NCBI GenBank assembly: GCA_028687415.1
Contig: JAQUAC010000021.1
Location: 1 to 11,921, forward strand
Source of the DNA: Acidocella sp.
Lineage (GTDB): Bacteria > Pseudomonadota > Alphaproteobacteria > Acetobacterales > Acetobacteraceae
Direction of reading: 5' to 3'
DNA length: 11,921 nt
Both the position numbers and the translations under genes were made by a program. Positions 1 to 5,402 of this stretch are shown here, piece by piece. Numbering within the stretch: the stretch's first letter is position 1; every line of letters begins with the position of its first letter. The notes under the pieces are model-generated. The model searched no databases and was not told the origin of the DNA. It saw nothing but the letters and a program-made list of their open reading frames with translations.

Positions 1-2
1 TC

Positions 3-275
3 CTCGGCGATGCCGCGCCCTTTCTGCAGGATAACATGACCGTCTCCGTCGCCCTCGTCGAAGGCGACCCGGTCGGCATCACCCTGCCCCCGCACGTCAC
101 CCTCGAAATCGTCGAGGCCGACCCGGTGGTGAAAGGCCAGACCGCCTCCTCCTCCTACAAGCCCGCCAAGCTCTCCAACGGCGTCAAAACCCTCGTGCCG
201 CCTTTCATCGAAGCCGGCGAGCGTATCGTTGTGCGCACGGAAGACGGCAGCTACGTGGAACGGGCCAAGGGCTAA
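3..275 (+). CDS. efp: Elongation factor P, C-terminal part (5' end outside window)
   Basis: EF-P binds the ribosome between the P and E sites and relieves stalling at polyproline stretches. The reading frame is open from position 3 to a TAA at 273-275, giving 90 visible residues; full EF-P proteins are about 185-190 residues, so roughly the N-terminal half (including the modified-residue loop) lies outside the window. Visible family marks are FLQDNM at the start of the fragment, then the C-terminal OB-fold with KGQTASSSYKPA and the stretch KLSNGVKTLVPPFIEAGE, which fits the EF-P signature. The internal ATG at 36 is not the start, because homology continues upstream of it. The gene is followed after 2 nt by a large inverted repeat that may serve as its terminator. 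The protein downstream at 1338 is proline-rich, a typical class of EF-P-dependent client; that link is inference. Confidence 0.95.
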   Translation, partial: LGDAAPFLQDNMTVSVALVEGDPVGITLPPHVTLEIVEADPVVKGQTASSSYKPAKLSNGVKTLVPPFIEAGERIVVRTEDGSYVERAKG

Positions 276-277
276 GC

Positions 278-489
278 AAGTCCAGGGGCACCGCCCCTGG
301 ACCCTGCTGGGGCCTGAGGCCCCAGCCCCCGCTACTGAGGTTCTGGGAGAGCGGAGTAATGCGCTGCCCAGGGCCTTGATCTTTTTTCCGGCTGCTGCGC
401 GGCGCGTTACTCCGCTCTCCCAGAACCTGACTAATGGGGTTTGGGCCTCAGGCCCAGCGGGGTTCCAAGGGGCGGCGCCCCTTGGCCTT
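278..489. repeat. Large composite inverted repeat between efp and suhB
   Basis: Nearly the whole intergenic region is one inverted repeat. The inner arms, 338-359 and 407-428, are perfect 22-bp reverse complements around a 47-nt centre containing a T6 run (382-387). The outer arms (278-337 and 429-489) are also reverse complements at roughly four of five positions by eye, with small indels. Each arm holds its own palindromes: CCAGGGGC-ACC-GCCCCTGG at 282-300 and CTGGGGCCT-G-AGGCCCCAG at 307-325 on the left; TGGGCCTCAGGCCCA at 442-456 and CCAAGGGGC-GGC-GCCCCTTGG at 465-485 on the right. It reads as two copies of one GC-rich repeat unit placed head to head. It could terminate efp, act as a REP/BIME-like or MITE-like element, or both. 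No protein-coding content is credible; the short open frame across it is simply the absence of stops in palindromic GC-rich DNA. Confidence 0.85.
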
Positions 490-513
490 ACTTAACACTA
501 GGAACCCATTTCC

Positions 514-1341
514 ATGATGCCACGTCTTTCCCCGCATATGACCGTGATGCACGCTGCGGCGAACAAGGCGGCGAAGCGGCTTCTTCGCGACTTCAACGAG
601 GTTGAGAATCTTCAGGTTTCCATGAAGGGGCCGGGGGATTTCGTCAGCCAGGCGGATTTGCGGGCGGAGCAGAGCATCCGTGAGGATCTGGAAAAGGCGC
701 GTCCGGGTTACGCCATGCTGATGGAGGAGGCCGGAGCATCGGGCAGCGACAAATGGGCCTGGCGCTGGCTTGTGGACCCGCTGGACGGCACCACGAACTT
801 TCTGCACGGCATTCCGCATTGGGCGATTTCCATCGCGCTGGAGAAGCGCCTGCCCGAGGGCGGCACCGAGATTACCGCCGCCGTGGTGTATTCCCCGGTG
901 AATGGCGAGCTGTTCTGGGCCGAGAAGGGCTCGGGCGCATATCTGAATGACAAGCGCCTGCGTGTGTCCGCACGGCGGGAGCTGCATACGGCGGTGTTCG
1001 CCACCGGCATTCCGTTCGCGGTGTCCTCCGGCTCCACCCGTCTCTCCTTTGCCCGCACACTGGGCACGCTAATGCCGCAGGTGGCCGGCATCCGCCGCTT
1101 TGGCTCGGCGGCGCTGGACCTCGCCTGGGTGGCGGCCGGGCGATACGATGGCTATTGGGAGACCGGCATCAAGCCGTGGGACATCGCGGCGGGCATGCTG
1201 ATCGTGCGCGAGGCCGGTGGTTATGCCACCGATGGCGAGGGCAAGGACGAGATCGCCAACACCGTGGTGGCGGGGAACCCGCATATGCACCCCAAATTGC
1301 TTGAGGTGGTGCAAGACGGTCTGGCGGCTTCCCGGGGTTGA
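514..1341 (+). CDS. suhB: Inositol monophosphatase family protein (SuhB-type)
   Basis: Mg2+-dependent phosphatase of the inositol-1-monophosphatase family, acting in the cytosol on myo-inositol phosphates or similar sugar phosphates; in E. coli the family member SuhB also binds NusA/rRNA antitermination complexes. It is 275 residues, the usual length. Metal-site motifs are all present: EEAG at 71-74, WLVDPLDGTTNF at 85-96 (Asp88, Asp91, Thr93) and PWDIAAG at 221-227 (Asp223), followed by REAGG at 232-236. AGGA at 500-503 lies 10 nt upstream of the ATG at 514 and supports that start; the ATG at 517 is less well placed. It is the first gene of the tight operon: its TGA overlaps the TTG start of the next gene by 4 nt (TTGA). 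Whether the physiological substrate is inositol phosphate cannot be told from sequence. Confidence 0.93.
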   Translation: MMPRLSPHMTVMHAAANKAAKRLLRDFNEVENLQVSMKGPGDFVSQADLRAEQSIREDLEKARPGYAMLMEEAGASGSDKWAWRWLVDPLDGTTNFLHGIPHWAISIALEKRLPEGGTEITAAVVYSPVNGELFWAEKGSGAYLNDKRLRVSARRELHTAVFATGIPFAVSSGSTRLSFARTLGTLMPQVAGIRRFGSAALDLAWVAAGRYDGYWETGIKPWDIAAGMLIVREAGGYATDGEGKDEIANTVVAGNPHMHPKLLEVVQDGLAASRG

Positions 1342-2015
1342 GGCTAAGCTTTCACACTGTGAAAGCTCTCTATTTTATTGGCTGTTTGGCGGTGCTGGCA
1401 CCGGGTTGCGCAAATGCGCAGGTCTCGGTGAACCAGGCCGCGTTGCAGCAACTGGCAGGCATCGCGCCGCCGCCCCCACCGCAGGCCACACCGGCGCCAA
1501 AGGCACCGCTCCCGCCAAAGCCACAACACCACCATGCTGCCGTGGCGGCGCGGAAGCCGCCCGCACCCAGGCCCAAGCCAGAGGCGCCGAAAGCCGCAGC
1601 TGCTGCGCCTGAGGCCGCCAAACCCGTGGCGCCTGGGCCTGTTTCCGTGGTGGCACCGGTCAAGCCTGCTGCACCCGCTCCAGTACCCGCCGCGCCCACA
1701 CCGCCGCCCGCCCCTGCCGCGCCCGCTCCGGTGCTGATAAAATTCGCGCCGGACAGCGCCGCGCTGCCGCCCGATGCGGCGGCGCTGATCAAGCCATTCT
1801 GCGCTGTGAACGGTGATATCACCGTGGATGCCCACGCCCCGGCCACGCCGGGCGACCCTTCCGCCGCCATGCGGCTCTCTTTGGCCCGCGCCTTGGCGGT
1901 GCATGACGCGTTGCAAGCCTGCGGCGTGCCGGCACAGAACATCTTGCCCCGCGCCTTGGGCGCCGTACCGGGCCAGAACGAGGATGAAGCCGTGCTTGGG
2001 AGCTCCACAAAATAA
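1338..2015 (+). CDS. Secreted Pro/Ala-rich protein with OmpA-like C-terminal domain
   Basis: Predicted periplasmic or envelope protein of 225 residues. Order: signal peptide (residues 1-27: basic n-region, hydrophobic LYFIGCLAVLA, likely cleavage after CANA), a Pro/Ala/Lys-rich low-complexity linker (about 43-132, with PPPPP, HHH and repeated APKP/APAP), and an OmpA-like C-terminal fold (about 132-215) with VLIKFAPDSAAL and LSLARALAVHDALQACGVP before an ILPRALG strand. Cys155 and Cys195 could form a disulfide. The usual OmpA peptidoglycan-binding Asp is not obvious, though an Arg (184) of the LSLARA helix is kept, so binding to peptidoglycan is uncertain. The TTG at 1338 overlaps the suhB stop, which favours translational coupling; an in-frame GTG at 1359 would give a shorter signal peptide and is the alternative. 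Its stop overlaps the next ATG (TAATG). It is probably a third component of the MotA/MotB-like module downstream; the specific role is unknown. Confidence 0.8.
   Translation: MRLSFHTVKALYFIGCLAVLAPGCANAQVSVNQAALQQLAGIAPPPPPQATPAPKAPLPPKPQHHHAAVAARKPPAPRPKPEAPKAAAAAPEAAKPVAPGPVSVVAPVKPAAPAPVPAAPTPPPAPAAPAPVLIKFAPDSAALPPDAAALIKPFCAVNGDITVDAHAPATPGDPSAAMRLSLARALAVHDALQACGVPAQNILPRALGAVPGQNEDEAVLGSSTK
1347..1367. promoter_or_regulatory. Perfect 21-bp palindrome at the 5' end of the secreted-protein gene
   Basis: AGCTTTCACA, a single C, then its exact reverse complement TGTGAAAGCT. It begins 9 nt after the TTG start at 1338 and covers the alternative GTG start at 1359. The odd-length perfect dyad with TCACA/TGTGA half-sites looks like an operator for a dimeric regulator. 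With only one unpaired base at the centre it is less suited to a stable RNA hairpin unless the loop opens. It could also be a chance result of the coding sequence. Function is not shown. Confidence 0.4.
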
Positions 2016-3139
2016 TGACGAAACCGGCCAGCTACCTCATCCGCATGATCGTGTTCTGCATCGTCGTGTACGGCATCGCGGCGCTGGTCTCGCCGCAACT
2101 CGTGCGCTTCTACATGGCCAACCCGCTCATCAACACGGTCATCGTGGTGGTGGAGGCGTTCGGCGTGTTCTGGAACCTGCGGCAGGTGCAGCACCTGTAC
2201 CCTGAGGTCGCGTGGGTGGAGGAATTCCGCCGCAGCCGGCAGAAGCTGGAGCCGGCTACCCCGCCGGTGCTGCTGGCGCCAATGGCGCGCATGCTGCACG
2301 GCCGGGCCGATGGCGAGCGGCGCTTCACCCTCTCCGGCCAGGCGATGACCACGATCCTGGACGGCATCTCCACCCGGCTGGATGAGAGCCGCGAGCTCTC
2401 GCGCTACGTTACCGGGGTGATGATCTTTCTGGGTCTGCTCGGCACCTTCTGGGGGCTGCTGCATACGGTGAATTCCGTGGCCCAAGTCATTAACGGCATG
2501 AGCCTGGCGGATGGCGACGTGAACGCCATGTTCGCGCAGCTTAAATCCGGGCTGGCGGGGCCGCTGGCGGGCATGGGCACGGCGTTCTCGTCCTCCATGT
2601 TCGGCCTTTCCGGCGCGCTGATTTTGGGCTTCCTCGACCTCACCGCCGGGCAGGCGATGAACCGCTTCTTTAACGAGCTGGAGGAATGGCTGGCGGGGCT
2701 GACGCGGCTTTCCACCGGCGTGCTGGCGGGCGATGGCGAGGCGAGCGTGCCCGTGTACGTACAGGCGTTGCTGGAGCAGACAGCGGAGAACATGGAGGCG
2801 CTGCAAAGGCTGCTGACGCGCGGCGAGGAAGGGCGGGCACAGAGCAACACGGCGCTGGTCTCGCTGAGCGAGCGCATGGCGTATCTGGCGGACACGCTGC
2901 AGGTAAACCAGAAACTGATGGAGAAGCTGGCCGAGGGGCAGACGGCGCTGAGCCGCCTGGGCGAGCAGAAGCCGGCCGATGACGTGGCGCGGGCACATCT
3001 GCGCAATATCGAGCTGCTGATGAGCCGCCTGCTGACCGAGACCGAGCAGGGCCGCACCCAAGGGCTGGCCGAGCTACGCAGCGATCTCAAAGTGCTGACG
3101 CGCACCCTCGCCGCCAGGGCGGACGAAGCGCGGCCATGA
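2015..3139 (+). CDS. MotA/TolQ/ExbB-family proton-channel subunit
   Basis: Inner-membrane subunit of an ion-driven 5:2 type motor or force generator. It is 374 residues with a MotA-like four-helix layout: TM1 about 9-26, TM2 about 37-55, a cytoplasmic loop of some 75 residues, TM3 about 131-151 containing GLLGTFWGL (140-148), and TM4 about 182-208 containing GPLAGMGTAFSSSMFGLSGAL. The polar Thr144, Thr189 and Ser192-194 lie where the family lines the ion path. After TM4 comes a long charged helical tail (about 215-370, LxxL/E/Q-rich) predicted to be a coiled coil in the cytoplasm, longer than in ExbB or TolQ. The start ATG overlaps the preceding stop by 1 nt, and the end overlaps the next gene by ATGA. 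Gene order with a MotB-type partner directly downstream supports a stator complex. The long tail recalls ZorA, but no Zorya effectors follow. No flagellar genes are in view, so I do not call it motA. Confidence 0.88.
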   Translation: MTKPASYLIRMIVFCIVVYGIAALVSPQLVRFYMANPLINTVIVVVEAFGVFWNLRQVQHLYPEVAWVEEFRRSRQKLEPATPPVLLAPMARMLHGRADGERRFTLSGQAMTTILDGISTRLDESRELSRYVTGVMIFLGLLGTFWGLLHTVNSVAQVINGMSLADGDVNAMFAQLKSGLAGPLAGMGTAFSSSMFGLSGALILGFLDLTAGQAMNRFFNELEEWLAGLTRLSTGVLAGDGEASVPVYVQALLEQTAENMEALQRLLTRGEEGRAQSNTALVSLSERMAYLADTLQVNQKLMEKLAEGQTALSRLGEQKPADDVARAHLRNIELLMSRLLTETEQGRTQGLAELRSDLKVLTRTLAARADEARP

Positions 3140-4281
3140 GCCGGCGGCGCAACAGCGGCAACGGGCTGGAGGCTTGGCCGGGCTATGTGGACGCGCTGTC
3201 CACCCTGCTCATGGTCACCATCTTCGTGCTGCTGGTGTTCGTGCTGGCCGAGGCGTTTCTATCCTCGGCGCTGAAGGGGTCGGACAACACCATCGCGCTA
3301 CTGAAGGAACAAATCGCGCAGTTGACCGAAAGCCTGTCGATGGAGACGTCGAAGGACACCACCTTGACCCAGGAGCTGGCGGCGCTGAACGCGCAGCTGG
3401 CGAGCGCACAGGCTGCCAATACCGGGCTAACGCAGCAGCTGGCGGGGGATACGAGCACCATCGCCAGCCTGCAGGCGGCGCAGAAGGGGCTGACGCAGCA
3501 ACTCTCCGACGCTCAGGCGCAAATGGCCTCCGCCACCGGGCGCATCAGCGCCCTGCAAGCGCAGATGGTGACGGTGGAAGGCTCGCCGGAGATGCAGGCA
3601 CAACTTACCGACACGCAGGGCAAACTGGCCGCGCAGCAGAAAATCTCCGCCGACGCGCTGGCCCAGGTGGCGCTGCTGAACCAGCAGATGGCGGCGCTGC
3701 GGGCGCAGCTTGCTGCTCTGGCCCAGGCGCTGGACGCGGCCAAGGCGGCGGATGTGAAGGATCAGGTACAGATCGTGGATTTGGGCAAGCAGCTGAACGA
3801 GGCGCTGGCCCGCAAGGTGGCAGAATTGCAGCAATATCAGAGCGTGTTCTTCCGCGCGCTGAGCGAGAGCCTGAAGGGCGAGAAGAACATCAAGGTGGTG
3901 GGCGACCGCTTCGTGTTTGAGAGCGACGTGCTCTTCCCCGTGGACGAGGCGACGATCACTCCAGCGGGGCAGGCCGAGATCGCGCAGGTGGCCGAGGCGG
4001 TGAAAGAGATCACGGGCAAGATTCCGCCCAACGTGAACTGGGTGCTCTCCGTGGATGGCTACGCCGACGCGCAGCCCATCAAGGGCGGGCCGTTCAAGTC
4101 GAATTTCGACCTATCCTCCGCCCGCGCGCTAGCAGTGCTGGATTTGCTGATCGCCGATGGCGTGCCCGCGAACCGGCTGGTTACCTCCGGCATGGGGTCG
4201 AACAACCCGATCGCGCCGGGGAACACGCCAGCGGATTACGCGCAGAACCGCCGGATCGAATTCCGGCTGACCACGCCCTGA
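3136..4281 (+). CDS. MotB-like protein: TM helix, coiled coil, OmpA peptidoglycan-binding domain
   Basis: Predicted rotor or anchor partner of the upstream channel subunit, 381 residues. A short basic cytoplasmic N-terminus leads into YVDALSTLLMVTIFVLLVFVL (TM about 20-42), where Asp19 sits in the position of the proton-binding Asp of MotB. Residues about 50-245 form an Ala/Gln/Leu-rich coiled coil with a duplicated GLTQQL at 97-102 and 118-123, 21 residues (three heptads) apart. Residues about 255-381 are an OmpA/MotB domain: LFPVDEATITPAGQ, DGYADAQPI (Asp311), SNFDLSSARALAV (Arg330), SGMGSNNPI and NRRIEFRL. Asp311 and Arg330 correspond to the diaminopimelate-contacting pair of the family, so peptidoglycan binding is likely. 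The periplasmic coiled coil is much longer than in flagellar MotB. Its ATG overlaps the upstream stop by 4 nt, and its TGA overlaps the next ATG by 1 nt, which implies coupled, near-equal synthesis. Confidence 0.88.
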   Translation: MSRRRNSGNGLEAWPGYVDALSTLLMVTIFVLLVFVLAEAFLSSALKGSDNTIALLKEQIAQLTESLSMETSKDTTLTQELAALNAQLASAQAANTGLTQQLAGDTSTIASLQAAQKGLTQQLSDAQAQMASATGRISALQAQMVTVEGSPEMQAQLTDTQGKLAAQQKISADALAQVALLNQQMAALRAQLAALAQALDAAKAADVKDQVQIVDLGKQLNEALARKVAELQQYQSVFFRALSESLKGEKNIKVVGDRFVFESDVLFPVDEATITPAGQAEIAQVAEAVKEITGKIPPNVNWVLSVDGYADAQPIKGGPFKSNFDLSSARALAVLDLLIADGVPANRLVTSGMGSNNPIAPGNTPADYAQNRRIEFRLTTP

Positions 4282-4826
4282 TGGAATTGGCCGCTAAAAA
4301 AGCCGCCTTGCGGGCGGAGATGACCGGCCTGCGCGCGAGCTGGGACCCAAGTGTGGGCGCAATGCTGGCGGCGCATGTTCTGGCGGCTTGCATTGTGCCG
4401 CCGGGCGCGGTGGTGGCCGGGTTCTGGCCGATGCCGGGGGAGATCGACATCCGCCCGCTGCTGGAAGCACTGCATGAACGCGGGCACCGCATCTGCCTGC
4501 CAGAAACACCGAAAATGGGCCTCCCGCTGATCTTCCGCGCCTGGACGCCGGGGACAGACATGGTGACGGGGCGGTTCGGCACCTGTCACCCCCTGGGCGA
4601 GATCATCCATCCGGACCTGCTGCTGGTGCCGCTGCTGGCCTTCGACGCGCAAGGCAACCGGCTGGGCTATGGCGGCGGGTATTACGACCGCACGCTGGCG
4701 CAACGGCCCGATGCATTTCGCCTGGGCTGCGCCTTCGCGGCACAAGAGGTTTCCAATGTGCCGGTGGAAGCCACGGATCTGCCGCTGCACGCGGTGGTGA
4801 CAGAGGCGGGGCTCCGCATCCTCTAA
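4281..4826 (+). CDS. 5-formyltetrahydrofolate cyclo-ligase
   Basis: Cytosolic enzyme (5,10-methenyltetrahydrofolate synthetase) converting 5-formyl-THF plus ATP into 5,10-methenyl-THF, which returns a dead-end folate to one-carbon metabolism. It is 181 residues, normal for the family. Visible marks: an N-terminal Lys/Arg-rich helix (AAKKAALRAEM), GFWPMPGEIDIRPLLEAL at 47-64 (substrate region), LLLVPLLAFDAQGNRLGYGGGYYDR at 113-137 with the family's ATP-binding GYGGGYYDR, and a closing DLPLHAVVTEAGLRIL. Names in use are fau, ygfA and MTHFS. The ATG overlaps the preceding TGA by 1 nt (TGATG), so no separate ribosome-binding site is needed. It is the last gene of the operon; its stop overlaps the stop of the opposite-strand gene by 3-4 nt, leaving no room for a dedicated terminator. 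Its link to the motor-like genes is probably positional only. Confidence 0.93.
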   Translation: MELAAKKAALRAEMTGLRASWDPSVGAMLAAHVLAACIVPPGAVVAGFWPMPGEIDIRPLLEALHERGHRICLPETPKMGLPLIFRAWTPGTDMVTGRFGTCHPLGEIIHPDLLLVPLLAFDAQGNRLGYGGGYYDRTLAQRPDAFRLGCAFAAQEVSNVPVEATDLPLHAVVTEAGLRIL

Positions 4827-5308
4827 CCCTGCGTGCGTCCGAACGGTACCCACGCCGCGAGCCAGACAATGGCGATGCCCGCGCAAACGCCGCATGCAAC
4901 CTCAGAGAGACGCTCGGCCAGCATGCCCTCGGGCGTGCCGACATGCGGCACAAGCAGGATGATGGTGGCGGTGATGCCGGAGAGCTGGCTCGCCGTGGGC
5001 ACCCGCAGCACCCAGCATATGGTGACGGCCAGCGTTACCGCGCCCAGATAGACCGGCAGCCCGTCCCCGAAGGTGAGGAACATGAGCAGCGCGGCCAAGC
5101 CGCCGACCAGCCCGCCGATGAACTGGTTGCGCGCGGAATTGGCGGTGGCGTGGAACTCCGTCTGCACCACGGCGATGGCGGCAATGGCTCCCCAAAACGC
5201 CTGCGTCAGGCCCAACGCATGGGGAGGAAAATAGGCGATCAACGCCGCGGCCGCGGACATGAGGGCATGGCGCAGGCCGCCCTTTAGGGTCTGGATGAAT
5301 TCACGCAT
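4823..5308 (-). CDS. Small FUSC-like inner-membrane protein
   Basis: Predicted integral membrane protein of 161 residues with about six hydrophobic stretches: 13-31, 38-50, 63-81, 85-103, 111-123 and 136-156. The segment AFWGAIAAIAVVQTEFHATANSARNQFIGGLVGGLAALL (37-75) is typical of the FUSC (fusaric acid resistance/aromatic acid exporter-like) membrane domain, with the characteristic R-x-x-G-x-x-x-G pattern spread over a helix start. Only a single short FUSC unit is present, without the large soluble domain of full-length exporters, so transport is an inference from the family and the substrate is unknown. No clear Shine-Dalgarno precedes the ATG at 5306-5308, and no better in-frame start is seen. 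It is convergent with the folate gene (stops overlap at 4823-4826). It reads in the same direction as the helicase gene upstream but is separated from it by a strong terminator, so it should have its own promoter. Confidence 0.75.
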   Translation of the reverse strand: MREFIQTLKGGLRHALMSAAAALIAYFPPHALGLTQAFWGAIAAIAVVQTEFHATANSARNQFIGGLVGGLAALLMFLTFGDGLPVYLGAVTLAVTICWVLRVPTASQLSGITATIILLVPHVGTPEGMLAERLSEVACGVCAGIAIVWLAAWVPFGRTQG

Positions 5309-5350
5309 GGCGCAAAATGTAGAATGGGCACGGGCGGACGCATAGACACC

Positions 5351-5386
5351 AAAAAAAAGCCGGCCACTGTGAAGCGGCCGGCTTTT
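5351..5386 (-). terminator. Rho-independent terminator of the RNA helicase gene
   Basis: On the minus strand, GGCCGGC-type arms (AAAAGCCGGCC, 10-nt loop, GGCCGGCTTTT, followed by further T's to make a run of eight) form an 11-bp stem. It lies 16 nt beyond the helicase stop codon. The T8 tract on the minus-strand side fits termination of the helicase transcript before the FUSC-like gene. The plus-strand side has only four T's. Confidence 0.92.
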
Positions 5387-5402
5387 CCTAATTCACGAGG
5401 CT

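Noticed and set aside
278..489. Insertion sequence with transposase
   Set aside because: Terminal inverted repeats are present, but the interior is only about 47 nt with no coding capacity and I see no clear target-site duplication.
229..495. 88-codon open frame across the efp-suhB intergenic repeat
   Set aside because: Lies in palindromic non-coding DNA and overlaps the end of efp in another frame; no ribosome-binding site or homology.
1370..3061. A 563-codon minus-strand frame opposite the secreted protein and MotA-like genes
   Set aside because: Spans two genes with overlapping start/stop coupling on the plus strand; composition is that of a GC-rich complement frame.
1338..4281. Zorya anti-phage defence system
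   Set aside because: The MotA-like and MotB-like pair resembles ZorA/ZorB in layout, but the genes that follow are a folate enzyme and a FUSC-like protein; there is no ZorC, ZorD helicase or ZorE nuclease. The DEAD-box helicase at 5403-6647 is a stand-alone housekeeping type on the other strand.
2015..4281. Canonical flagellar motA/motB
   Set aside because: No flagellar genes nearby, a long tail on the MotA-like subunit and an extended coiled coil in the MotB-like subunit; I keep only the family-level call.
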